Shown: positions 26,619 to 34,700 of the stretch, piece by piece
How the letters are laid out: the number at the start of each line of letters is the position of its first letter
Position numbering within the stretch: position 1 is the stretch's first letter
Origin: Gammaproteobacteria bacterium
GTDB taxonomy: Bacteria; Pseudomonadota; Gammaproteobacteria; GRL18
Reading direction: 5' to 3'
Assembly (NCBI GenBank): GCA_016744375.1
Contig: JADGEM010000041.1
Location: 1 to 44,344 of the forward strand
DNA: 44,344 nt
Position numbers and translations under genes: made by a program
Notes under the pieces: model-generated
The model's database searches: none
What the model was told of the DNA's origin: nothing
What the model saw: only the letters and a program-made list of their open reading frames with translations

Positions 26619-26993
26619 TCAGGCGAGTAACAAACGATTCACTTCCTGAATCAATTCATCTTCGACAAAAGGTTTAGTAATATATCCCTTAGCACCTTGT
26701 CGTTCTGCCCACATTTTATCGGTTTTTTGATCTTTCGTGGTCACCATGATGACAGGAATATTAGCTGTAGCAGGCTGTTTTGTTAACTGGCGTGTCGCCT
26801 GAAAGCCATTTAATTCCGGCATAACAACATCCATGAGAATTAAGTCAGGGATAATTTGTGTTGCTTTTTCTACACCGTCTTTACCGTCAACAGCAACAGA
26901 AATACGATGTCCCTGTTTTTCTAAAGCCGTGGAAATAATATGAGTTTCTGTGGGTGAATCATCAACAACAAGAATATGTGCCATCTTAAACAT
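26619..26993 (-). CDS. pilH: Response regulator PilH (stand-alone receiver)
   Basis: A 124-residue single-domain CheY-like receiver. The acidic pair (VVDDSP), the phospho-acceptor Asp in LILMDVVMPELNG and the Lys in GYITKPF are all present, with Thr/Ser in MVTTKD. In Pseudomonas, PilH acts with PilG downstream of ChpA and is linked to PilT-dependent retraction. The start may be the ATG at 26993 (GAGAG just upstream) or the one at 26984, three codons later. It lies 130 bp after pilG. Confidence 0.9.
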   Translation of the reverse strand: MFKMAHILVVDDSPTETHIISTALEKQGHRISVAVDGKDGVEKATQIIPDLILMDVVMPELNGFQATRQLTKQPATANIPVIMVTTKDQKTDKMWAERQGAKGYITKPFVEDELIQEVNRLLLA

Positions 26994-27123
26994 CTCTCTA
27001 TCACATTAATTATTAAAAAAATATTTGTGTCTGTTTACCAGGAGCTTTTAGCTTAATCAAAGCTCTCTATTAATTTAAAAGTCATTTATTAACAAAAAAG
27101 AATCCTTAAAAAACAAGCATCGA

Positions 27124-27525
27124 TTATGTCGCATTTCCAACGTATCGGGTAATTGCGCCGAGCAGTTCATCTTTAGTAAAAGGCTTCGTTAAATATTGCT
27201 CTGAACCCACAATTCTACCGCGAGCGCGATCAAACAAACCATCTTTACTGGATAACATAATAACAGGCGTCTCTTTGAACATTTTGTTATTTTTAATAAG
27301 TGCACAGGTTTGATAACCATCTAATCGCGGCATCATAATATCAACAAAAATAATATTAGGGCGATGTTCCAGTATTTTTGACAGAGCCTCAAAACCATCC
27401 GTTGCAGTAACAACTTCACAACCCGACTTCTTCAATAAAGTTTCTGCTGTGCGACGAATTGTTTTACTGTCATCAATGACCATAACTTTTAAGCCATCAA
27501 GAACATTTGAATCAGAAGTTCCCAC
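27124..27525 (-). CDS. pilG: Response regulator PilG (stand-alone receiver)
   Basis: The first gene of the chemosensory pili cluster, a 133-residue CheY-like protein. Its receiver residues are intact: VIDDSKTIRR, the acceptor Asp in IIFVDIMMPRLDG, VIMLSSKDG and the Lys in YLTKPF. In Pseudomonas, PilG promotes pilus extension through PilB and cAMP signalling. The start is the GTG at 27525, preceded 6 bases upstream by a strong GGGGGA ribosome binding site; no ATG alternative lies nearby. The promoter must lie in the 461-bp region shared with gshB. Confidence 0.92.
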   Translation of the reverse strand: MGTSDSNVLDGLKVMVIDDSKTIRRTAETLLKKSGCEVVTATDGFEALSKILEHRPNIIFVDIMMPRLDGYQTCALIKNNKMFKETPVIMLSSKDGLFDRARGRIVGSEQYLTKPFTKDELLGAITRYVGNAT

Positions 27526-27986
27526 TTATCCCCCAAAAAAATTGTAATTACCAAAGCGATAGGGGTAATAAAAATACCCAAATTTGTATTTAATGCAGTT
27601 TTAGCAACAAAAAACGTTCAATCACCTAAAAGGATAGTTCAAACGCTAGAAAATACAACTAAAAACTATTTTTATCATAACTTTTGAATACATACCATAC
27701 ATTTTGATGATAATTTTAACAGTTTTGTGTAACACATTATAAAACAATAAAAAACATATAAAAAAATATTGACTTTGCTCATGAGTTCAATATTAAAAAC
27801 ACACAAATTGTTCACTAATTCCGAATATACTAATAAACAAACCAGGTTCTAATTGTTTTTATTCACTCACTTCTCAGCCTATTAACATCTTTTAATCGGA
27901 ATAAATTAATCCAATTCACTCCGATTCAACTGATTAATTCAGGCTAAACCGTTATAATAATATTATCGTTCTATAGAGAGAATACA
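27526..27986. promoter_or_regulatory. 461-bp divergent intergenic region between pilG and gshB
   Basis: This very AT-rich region has no gene. On the plus strand, TATAAT (27953-27958) lies 29 bases before the gshB ATG with only a weak -35 (CTGATT at 27930-27935). Further upstream, TTGACT (27769-27774) and TATTAA (27791-27796), 16 bp apart, form another possible promoter. This one is embedded in a dyad AATATTGA/TCAATATT (27765-27794) that could be an operator. I see no clear pilG promoter on the minus strand and no RNA gene. Confidence 0.4.
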
Positions 27987-28946
27987 ATGACATTAAAACT
28001 TGGCATACTAATGGATCCAATCAAATCCATTAACATCAAAAAAGACAGCAGTTTCGCAATGTTACTTGAAGCACAACATCGAAGCTATGACATTTATTAT
28101 ATGGAAATGTCTGATCTGTTTATTGAAGATAATCAGGCTAAAGCCAGTACAAAAAAACTGAAAGTGGCGGATCACACTGCTCCCTGGTATCAATTTGAAA
28201 ACAGCAGCTCTATCCTGACCCTATCCGAGCTGGATGTCATTTTAATGCGTAAAGATCCCCCTTTTGATATGGAGTATATTTATGCCACCTATATTCTTGA
28301 GATGGCAGAGCAGGCAGGAACCCTCATTGTCAATAAACCCCGCTCGTTACGCGATGCCAATGAAAAACTTTTTACTCACCAGTTCCCAAAATGTACCACA
28401 CCCACTCTTGTCAGCCGCAACAAAGAGCAATTTAAACAATTTCTGGCACAGCACAAAGATATGATTATCAAACCTCTCGGAGGGATGGGCGGCCACTCTA
28501 TTTTTCGAGTGACAGAAAATGATCCCAACATTAATGTTATCCTGGAAACAGTGACCGATCATGCCAGCCAATATATTATGGCACAGCGTTTTATCCCTGA
28601 AATATCAGAAGGTGATAAACGAATTTTAATCATCAACGGTACCCCAGTTGATTATGCTTTAGCTCGAATTCCACCTGAAGGTGAAACCCGAGGTAACCTG
28701 GCAGCTGGAGGCACAGGCCTGGGTGTTCCGTTAACGAAGCGTGATTACTGGCTTTGTAAGCAGGTTGCTCCCAAGTTAAAAGAAATGGGACTCATTTTTG
28801 TCGGCATGGATGTCATCGGTGACTACATCACAGAAATTAATGTCACCAGCCCCACCTGCATCAGAGAACTGGATTCACTCTATGACTTAAATATCAGTGG
28901 ATTACTGATGGACGTCATTGAAGAGAAAGTTGAGGGCAACAATTGA
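27987..28946 (+). CDS. gshB: Glutathione synthetase
   Basis: GshB joins gamma-glutamylcysteine and glycine with ATP. The 319 residues match the bacterial family (316 in E. coli). Signatures include KLGILMDPIKSINIKKDSS at the start (typical prokaryotic N-terminal domain), VLMRKDPPFDMEYIYATY quoted as MRKDPPFDMEY, the ATP-grasp loop KPLGGMGGHSIFR, and ARIPPEGETRGNLAAGG near residue 230. Its TGA overlaps the TTG start of the following apbE-like gene. It lies beside the Chp cluster as in Pseudomonas. Confidence 0.96.
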   Translation: MTLKLGILMDPIKSINIKKDSSFAMLLEAQHRSYDIYYMEMSDLFIEDNQAKASTKKLKVADHTAPWYQFENSSSILTLSELDVILMRKDPPFDMEYIYATYILEMAEQAGTLIVNKPRSLRDANEKLFTHQFPKCTTPTLVSRNKEQFKQFLAQHKDMIIKPLGGMGGHSIFRVTENDPNINVILETVTDHASQYIMAQRFIPEISEGDKRILIINGTPVDYALARIPPEGETRGNLAAGGTGLGVPLTKRDYWLCKQVAPKLKEMGLIFVGMDVIGDYITEINVTSPTCIRELDSLYDLNISGLLMDVIEEKVEGNN

Positions 28947-30043
28947 ACACGTACTTCAATTATCTCTGCTCTACTCTTTTAATCATTTTTTTGTCAGCTT
29001 GTCAGTCTTCGGAACACAATCAGAAAGTCTATCAACAGCAATTATTTACCTTTGGCACACTGGTTGATATTACCATCCTCAGTGATAATTCAGAACAAGC
29101 CAGCCAGGCTATCAATGCCATCAGTTCTGAATTTGATCGCCTGCACTCCCTATGGCACCCATGGAATAATGGTGCTCTGGGGGAAATTAATAAAAATTTA
29201 GCACGTTCTGAACAAGCTGCAATCACTGGTGAACAGTCTATTCTAAGATTAATAGAAGACAGTAAAATACTGTCAGAAAAAAGCAATGGATTATTTAATC
29301 CTGCAATAGGTCAACTGGTCAGACTCTGGCAGTTTGATAAAATTGAAAAAGAAAACTATCAGTTCAAAATACCGACTTCCGAAACCATCCAAAATCTGGT
29401 TACTCAAAACCCTCAAATGCAGGATATTCTTATCCATGATCAAAAAATAAGAAGCAGTAACCCCTCGGTCTCTTTTGATTTTGGCGCATTTGCAAAGGGG
29501 GTTGCAATTGAGAATATGATGCAGATTCTTAAAACACACCATATAGCCAATGCCCTGATTAATGCCGGCGGCGACCTTAAAGTGCTGGGCACAAAAAATG
29601 GTAAAGCCTGGCGAATCGGTATTAAGAACCCGGTTATTACTCATGACTCATCCAGAAAAGCCATTATTGCAGCCATTAATTTGAATGATAGTGAAACCCT
29701 GTTTACTTCAGGTAATTATGAACGCTTTTTTGAAATTAAGGGTAAGCGCTATCATCATATTATTGATCCCAGAAGTGGCTATCCAGCCACTGGCACTCAA
29801 TCAGTCACCATCCTGACACAGGATGCTGCCCTTGCCGATGCAGCCTCAACTGCACTCTTTATTGCAGGTCCAGATCAATGGCCTGAAATCGCAAAAAAAA
29901 TGGGCATACAACATGTTATGCTTATTTCTGATGACAATACAATTTATATGACGCCCGCAATGGCAAAACGGATTGATTTGTTGACAGAAGCAAAAGCAGA
30001 AATAATACCAATTATCCTAAAGCAACCGGGCAAATCACTTTGA
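28943..30043 (+). CDS. apbE: FAD:protein FMN transferase, ApbE family lipoprotein
   Basis: ApbE-type flavin transferases attach FMN covalently to Thr/Ser of target membrane proteins such as RnfG and NqrC, in the periplasm. The N-terminal hydrophobic stretch ends in LSACQ, a lipobox, so this is a lipoprotein. Motifs of the family are clear: FGTLVDIT, DFGAFAKGVAIE (FAD-binding), NAGGDLKVLG, HHIIDPRSGYPA and LADAASTALF (metal-binding). The 366 residues are of normal length. The start is the TTG at 28943, overlapping the gshB stop, with GAGG 9 bases upstream; no ATG alternative precedes the signal peptide. The next two genes are likely in the same operon. No protein with an obvious flavinylation motif is encoded nearby. 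Confidence 0.93.
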   Translation: MNTYFNYLCSTLLIIFLSACQSSEHNQKVYQQQLFTFGTLVDITILSDNSEQASQAINAISSEFDRLHSLWHPWNNGALGEINKNLARSEQAAITGEQSILRLIEDSKILSEKSNGLFNPAIGQLVRLWQFDKIEKENYQFKIPTSETIQNLVTQNPQMQDILIHDQKIRSSNPSVSFDFGAFAKGVAIENMMQILKTHHIANALINAGGDLKVLGTKNGKAWRIGIKNPVITHDSSRKAIIAAINLNDSETLFTSGNYERFFEIKGKRYHHIIDPRSGYPATGTQSVTILTQDAALADAASTALFIAGPDQWPEIAKKMGIQHVMLISDDNTIYMTPAMAKRIDLLTEAKAEIIPIILKQPGKSL

Positions 30044-30077
30044 TGAGTATCTATCCATTAATAAAACAGCAGGTAAT

Positions 30078-30494
30078 ATGGTGTCATTGGCAAAAGTACT
30101 CACAATAAGCAAAGAGCTTCTTACACCCGCTGATATTCTTATCATCATATCAGCAGTCTTTCTTAGTACCTGGCTTTATTACTTTTTCTGGTTTGATAAC
30201 AATCAGCAGGGAAAAGCCGACACTTTGCTGGTCCAGTATGCCGAAAGCTTACCACAGGAATACCCCCTGAATCAGGATCAGATCATTAATATACAAGGCC
30301 ATATCGGCCCAAGCCTGATTGAAATAAAACAAGGTAAAGCACGCTTTATTCACTCATCTTGCCGCAATCAATTTTGTGTCTTCCATAGTTGGCTGAGTGT
30401 TTCAGGGGATACTACAGCCTGCTTACCCAATCGAATCAGCATTTCCTTAAAAGGTACCAGCAGTCAATATGATGCCATTGCAGGTAGACAATGA
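30078..30494 (+). CDS. Membrane-anchored NusG domain II protein
   Basis: A 138-residue protein with one membrane helix at about residues 19-38 and a small exported domain after it. The domain contains GHIGPSLIEIKQGKARFI and SSCRNQFCVFHSWLS, then CLPNRISISL, the pattern of the NusG domain II (NusG_II, KOW-less) family. CVFHSW with CLPN gives three cysteines that could bind a cofactor or form disulfides. These proteins are typically encoded between apbE and a Gx transporter gene, as here; their function is unknown to me. The gene overlaps the next by 4 bp (ATGA). It has no role in transcription despite its name. Confidence 0.8.
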   Translation: MVSLAKVLTISKELLTPADILIIISAVFLSTWLYYFFWFDNNQQGKADTLLVQYAESLPQEYPLNQDQIINIQGHIGPSLIEIKQGKARFIHSSCRNQFCVFHSWLSVSGDTTACLPNRISISLKGTSSQYDAIAGRQ

Positions 30495-31024
30495 AGCTGC
30501 ACTTGACCACCACACATCAGGATCACCGGATTGCTTTGCTGGCAGCGCTGGCCATTAGCATTCATATTATCGAATCCGCTTTTCCAAGCCCTCTGCCCGG
30601 TATAAAGCCCGGACTTGCCAATGTTATTACTCTATTTACCTTTATAATGTATGGCTGGAGAGCAGCACTACAGGTCAGTTTGCTGCGAGTCATTATCAGT
30701 AGTTTAGTACTGGGCACCTTTTTATCACCAACATTCCTGCTCAGTCTCAGTGGGGCTCTGCTCAGCCTATGCAGCCTTATTTTCTTCCAATTTCTTTTTC
30801 ATTTACTCCACATGAAACCACCGAGCGCCATTGGTTATGCCGTCATTGCCGCCATCAGCCATATGAGCGGACAATTTTTTATCGCCTGGTATTTTTTTAT
30901 CCCACACCCCGGTTTATTCAAACTATTACCAATTTTCATTACTTTTGCCGTGCTACTTGGTATTGTAAGCGGTATAATCACTCAGCTTATAATTAAAACA
31001 ATTAAGTCAGATACGAACCAATAA
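30491..31024 (+). CDS. Gx transporter family protein (heptaprenyl diphosphate synthase component I-like)
   Basis: A 177-residue integral membrane protein with about five hydrophobic helices. The motif PGIKPGLANVITL after the first helix identifies the Gx transporter family, often labelled heptaprenyl diphosphate synthase component I. It lacks any prenyl synthase DDxxD motif, so a transport or membrane-complex role is more likely than catalysis. The fold may resemble ECF-type S components. It overlaps the NusG-domain-II gene by 4 bp, so the two are translationally coupled. Together with ApbE they form a recurrent trio in many bacteria, probably tied to flavin chemistry or electron transfer at the membrane; that is inference. 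Confidence 0.8.
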   Translation: MKLHLTTTHQDHRIALLAALAISIHIIESAFPSPLPGIKPGLANVITLFTFIMYGWRAALQVSLLRVIISSLVLGTFLSPTFLLSLSGALLSLCSLIFFQFLFHLLHMKPPSAIGYAVIAAISHMSGQFFIAWYFFIPHPGLFKLLPIFITFAVLLGIVSGIITQLIIKTIKSDTNQ

Positions 31025-31037
31025 TAAATAACCTTCT

Positions 31038-31982
31038 ATGGCAAAAAACAAGATAAAAAAAGCATTGTCGTTCCGTGCTCAATCATTTAAAGAGAAGACA
31101 TCTCATAAATCCTTACATAACAATGAAAGTCTGATCACCGCTTTTTTTATTACTCTTATAGTCCACAGCGCAATTATTTTCGGCATTTCATTTACTATCC
31201 CATCACCTAAAAAGCCCAGCAGCAGTCAGACTCTTGATATTGTACTGGTTAAAACAGAAGCCGAAAAAGCACCTGAAGATCCGGATTATCTTGCCCAGGC
31301 CGATCAACTGGGTGGGGGCAATCTCAAAGAAAAAGCCAAACCCACCAGTAAAAACCCAGGAGAGACCCCCAGCGAAGGCAACGCCCTGGAAAATAAACAG
31401 GAAGTGGCACCCGCACCAGTTCCTCAAGTCATTGAGACAAAATCTATCTTATCGACCCCAAAGCCCAGCAAGCAGAAAGCAAAAAAACTGATCAAGAAAA
31501 AGACCCCCATAAAAAAACAGTCTCCTGTAATGGTGGCCGACTATATCGCCGATCTGCAACAGCAAATTGTTGATATGGAGGCGGAGCTCGATGAACAAAA
31601 TAAGATGTATGCAAAACGCCCTAAGGCTACTTATATTACCGCATCAACAAGACGAACCCCTGATGCCATGTACCTTAAAGCATGGACGAAAAAAATTGAA
31701 CGAATTGGAAATCTTAACTATCCTGATAAAGCAAGAAGGGATAAATTAGAAGGGCAGCTTATTCTTACCGTCTCTTTAGCAACAGACGGTCATATTATTG
31801 ATATTCGTATCAGCAAGTCATCTGGTCATAAACTTCTGGATGATGCCGCCAAACGTATTGTTGAACTTGCCGCTCCCTTCTCAGCCGTACCAAAAGAAGT
31901 TTTACAGGGCAATAACCGACTGGTGATCACTCGGACCTGGCAGTTCTCTCATACGGCAGGAAAATCTTTTTCTTATAAATAA
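31038..31982 (+). CDS. tonB: Energy transducer TonB
   Basis: TonB carries energy from the ExbB-ExbD motor to outer-membrane receptors. The 314 residues have a basic cytoplasmic N-terminus of about 32 residues, a membrane helix at about 33-54 with the SxxxH-like His (LIVHSAIIFG), and a Pro/Lys-rich periplasmic spacer (about 58-170). A coiled-coil-like stretch (LQQQIVDMEAELDEQ) and a C-terminal TonB domain with YPDKARRDKLEGQLILTV and SSGHKLLDDAA follow. The cytoplasmic N-terminus is long, as in Pseudomonas TonB3 (PA0406, from memory), which is needed for twitching and sits in the same place. No exbBD genes are in the window. Confidence 0.9.
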   Translation: MAKNKIKKALSFRAQSFKEKTSHKSLHNNESLITAFFITLIVHSAIIFGISFTIPSPKKPSSSQTLDIVLVKTEAEKAPEDPDYLAQADQLGGGNLKEKAKPTSKNPGETPSEGNALENKQEVAPAPVPQVIETKSILSTPKPSKQKAKKLIKKKTPIKKQSPVMVADYIADLQQQIVDMEAELDEQNKMYAKRPKATYITASTRRTPDAMYLKAWTKKIERIGNLNYPDKARRDKLEGQLILTVSLATDGHIIDIRISKSSGHKLLDDAAKRIVELAAPFSAVPKEVLQGNNRLVITRTWQFSHTAGKSFSYK

Positions 31983-32078
31983 TCTGAGAGAAATATAGGC
32001 AAACTGCTCATACTTCCAGCAGAGAAAAAAAGCGCTATTACATGAAGATCCAAAATTTAGACCAATAAAGAAAACTAA

Positions 32079-32639
32079 ATGAACCTCACGAATAATTTAA
32101 TTATTGCCATGCCCGGCCTGACCGATCCAGTTTTTGAAAAAAGTGTCAGCTATATTTGCCAACATACTCCTCAGGGCGCGATGGGCTTAACAATCAATCA
32201 TCCCACAAATATCACATTTTCTGACCTGCTTTCCCAACTTGACATCACCTTGAACGCAGAAAGTCTGGCCTCCACACCCGTTTACCTGGGTGGTCCTGTT
32301 GAAACAGGTCACGGTTTTATTTTACACTCAAATGACAGTGAGCTGGAACCATGGACACAAACTCTCAAAATTAATGACGCAATCTCTCTCAGTTCATCTA
32401 AAGACATTTTAGTTGCAATTGCTAACGGCCAGGGCCCTTCAAACTTCCTTATCACTCTGGGCTATGCAGGCTGGGGAAAAGGCCAGATTGAAAAAGAAAT
32501 GGAGCAGAATTCCTGGCTGAATGTTCCAGCTGATAACGATATACTATTTGAAACTCCGAGCAATCAACGTTGGGAAAATGCCGCCAGGAAACTGGGCATT
32601 GATATTAACCTGATTTCCGGGGACATCGGTCATGCCTGA
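32079..32639 (+). CDS. yqgE: YqgE/AlgH family protein (DUF179)
   Basis: A 186-residue DUF179 protein of uncertain biochemical function. In Pseudomonas its homologue AlgH has been linked to alginate regulation. Family marks are NNLIIAMPGLTDPVFEKSV at the N-terminus (quoted as LIIAMPGLTDPVFEKSV), GAMGLTINHP, VYLGGPVETGHGF and LGYAGWGKGQIEKE. No catalytic motif is obvious. It lies 14 bp before ruvX, the usual partner gene in gammaproteobacteria. Confidence 0.93.
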   Translation: MNLTNNLIIAMPGLTDPVFEKSVSYICQHTPQGAMGLTINHPTNITFSDLLSQLDITLNAESLASTPVYLGGPVETGHGFILHSNDSELEPWTQTLKINDAISLSSSKDILVAIANGQGPSNFLITLGYAGWGKGQIEKEMEQNSWLNVPADNDILFETPSNQRWENAARKLGIDINLISGDIGHA

Positions 32640-32653
32640 AAAAGAACCCATTC

Positions 32654-33127
32654 ATGTCTGACTACCCTTTAACCAGCACTTTTCTGGGCTTTGACTACAG
32701 TCAAAACAAAATTGGAATTGCCGTGGGCCAGCTTCTGACAGGCACATCCAGTTCATTAACTACTATTATTTCCCATAACAAAAAAATCAACTGGGAAAGC
32801 ATTGAACAGTTATTAGATCAATGGCGCCCAGTCGCACTAATTATAGGACTTCCTCTGACAATGGAAGGTGAAGAGCAGGAAACAACTGAAGCTGTCAGAA
32901 TTTTTGGCAATCAGCTCAAGGAAAGATACAATATACCAATCCATTTTATGGATGAGCGTCTGACTTCACGCGAAGCCAGCCATCTATTAGGATACGAAGG
33001 AATTACATCCCCCAGACGTCATAACAAACCTGGGAAAAAAGTAAAAAAGAAGAAACAGCAGGGTCATGATATTGACCAGCTTGCCGCCCAGCTTATTTTA
33101 CAAAGCTGGCTCAATGAAAACGGATAG
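32654..33127 (+). CDS. ruvX: RuvX/YqgF family Holliday junction resolvase-like nuclease
   Basis: This RNase H-fold nuclease family acts in Holliday junction resolution and/or 16S rRNA 5'-end processing. The 157 residues contain the first acidic strand FLGFDYSQNKIGIAVG, LIIGLPLTMEGEEQ, FMDERLTSREAS and the last acidic site in HDIDQLAAQLI. The usual glycine after FDY is replaced by Ser. A run of lysines (KKVKKKKQQ) replaces the normal loop before the last helix. It follows yqgE by 14 bp and ends 6 bp before pyrR. In E. coli yqgF is essential. Confidence 0.92.
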   Translation: MSDYPLTSTFLGFDYSQNKIGIAVGQLLTGTSSSLTTIISHNKKINWESIEQLLDQWRPVALIIGLPLTMEGEEQETTEAVRIFGNQLKERYNIPIHFMDERLTSREASHLLGYEGITSPRRHNKPGKKVKKKKQQGHDIDQLAAQLILQSWLNENG

Positions 33128-33133
33128 GTGCAC

Positions 33134-33670
33134 ATGACAACAGCGTCTGAAACTGAACAATCAGAGTTTAATCACACAATTAACCTTGATCAATTGCTGG
33201 GTACCATGTATCAGGCCATTGATCAAAAGATCCAGAGTCTCAATAAAGAAGAGGTTGTCATGATCGGCATTCATACTGGCGGCTTCTGGATTGCAGAAAA
33301 GCTCTATCAACAATTACAGCTCAGTAACCCTCTGGGCAGCCTTAATATCTCATTTTACCGCGATGATTTTACCAAGATTGGTTTGCACCCTGAAGTTAAA
33401 CCATCTCAGCTGCCGACAGCACTTGATGATAAACACATTATCCTGGTTGATGATGTCCTGTTTACCGGACGGACCGTTCGTGCAGCACTGAATGAGATTT
33501 TTGATTATGGCAGACCCGCATCAGTGACTTTAGCTGTATTACTTGATAGAGGAGGAAGAGAGCTACCGGTATATGCCGAAATTATAGGACAAACCATTAA
33601 ACTCAACGCCGATCAACAAATTAAACTCTGCGGGCCCGAACCATTAAAACTGGTTCAAAATAGATGCTGA
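33134..33670 (+). CDS. pyrR: PyrR: uracil phosphoribosyltransferase / pyr regulator family
   Basis: A 178-residue type I phosphoribosyltransferase. The PRPP loop is intact ([18 protein letters not shown] quoted as [16 protein letters not shown]), and [11 protein letters not shown] and a terminal [12 protein letters not shown] are present. In Bacillus PyrR binds pyr mRNA; in gammaproteobacteria the gene accompanies pyrB and pyrX and may work mainly as an enzyme or transcriptional regulator. I start it at the ATG at 33134, after AGGTG; the frame opens at a GTG two codons earlier. No attenuator hairpin with T-run is visible between it and pyrB (32 bp). Confidence 0.92.
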   Translation: MTTASETEQSEFNHTINLDQLLGTMYQAIDQKIQSLNKEEVVMIGIHTGGFWIAEKLYQQLQLSNPLGSLNISFYRDDFTKIGLHPEVKPSQLPTALDDKHIILVDDVLFTGRTVRAALNEIFDYGRPASVTLAVLLDRGGRELPVYAEIIGQTIKLNADQQIKLCGPEPLKLVQNRC

Positions 33671-33701
33671 AACAGACTGGGATACGACAAAAGGTCATAC
33701 T

Positions 33702-34700
33702 ATGATTGCAAAAAATATTCAGCTTGATGAACAGGGACGATTAAAGCATTTTCTCTCCATCGAAGGGTTTAAACGCCAGCATCTGGTCAATATTCTTGAT
33801 GCGGCTGAACCTTTTGCCAATGTTCATGAGCAAGCAGTTAAAAAAGTGCCATTGCTGCGCGGCAAAACCATTGTTAACTTATTTTTTGAAGCCAGCACCC
33901 GGACACGAACTACATTTGAGCTGGCCGCAAAACGACTTTCGGCTGATATCCTGAATATTAATATCAACACTTCGGCAACCAGCAAGGGTGAAAGTCTGCT
34001 GGATATGCTACACAACCTTGAAGCCATGCACTGTGATATGTTCATTGTCCGACACAACCAAAGTGGCGCTGCACACCTTATTGCACAGCATGTCTCACCC
34101 CATACCAGTGTTATTAATGCCGGTGATGGCTGCCATTCACACCCGACACAAGCCATGTTGGATATGTTCACCATTCGCCAGCATAAAAAGCAATTTGCCG
34201 ATCTCAGAGTTGTAATAGTTGGTGATATTTTACATTCACGTGTCGCTCGCTCCCAGATTCATGCACTGACAACTCTAGGGGTCAGCGAAGTCAGGGTTGT
34301 GGGGCCAAAAACATTAATTCCAACACAAATCGAAACACTGGGTGTTCACGTGTACCATGATTTGCAGCTTGCTCTGGTTGATGCCGATGTAGTCATTATG
34401 CTGCGTCTGCAAAAAGAACGCATGCAGGGCGCCTTACTGCCCAGCGAGAATGAATATTATTCTCAATATGGTTTAACCGAAAAAAAACTTAAACTGGCAA
34501 AACCGGATGCCATCGTGATGCATCCCGGCCCCATTAATCGAGGTGTAGAAATTGCATCAAGCATTGCTGACGGCCCACAGTCTGTTATCCTGGAACAGGT
34601 GACAAATGGCATCGCAATTCGTATGGCAGTCATGTCACAAACTTTAGGTCGAAGCTCTGATAGAAGTGCCGAGCCAGCCAGAACAGGAGGCCAGCAATAA
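33702..34700 (+). CDS. pyrB: Aspartate carbamoyltransferase catalytic subunit
   Basis: PyrB condenses carbamoyl phosphate and aspartate, the committed step of pyrimidine synthesis. The 332 residues include the carbamoyl phosphate loop [18 protein letters not shown] (quoted as [17 protein letters not shown]), [23 protein letters not shown] and [14 protein letters not shown]. The N-terminus is about 20 residues longer than in E. coli, as in Pseudomonas, where this extension binds nucleotides. There is no pyrI. Its TAA shares its last A with the ATG of pyrX, consistent with the PyrB-PyrX dodecamer known from Pseudomonas. Confidence 0.96.
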   Translation: MIAKNIQLDEQGRLKHFLSIEGFKRQHLVNILDAAEPFANVHEQAVKKVPLLRGKTIVNLFFEASTRTRTTFELAAKRLSADILNININTSATSKGESLLDMLHNLEAMHCDMFIVRHNQSGAAHLIAQHVSPHTSVINAGDGCHSHPTQAMLDMFTIRQHKKQFADLRVVIVGDILHSRVARSQIHALTTLGVSEVRVVGPKTLIPTQIETLGVHVYHDLQLALVDADVVIMLRLQKERMQGALLPSENEYYSQYGLTEKKLKLAKPDAIVMHPGPINRGVEIASSIADGPQSVILEQVTNGIAIRMAVMSQTLGRSSDRSAEPARTGGQQ

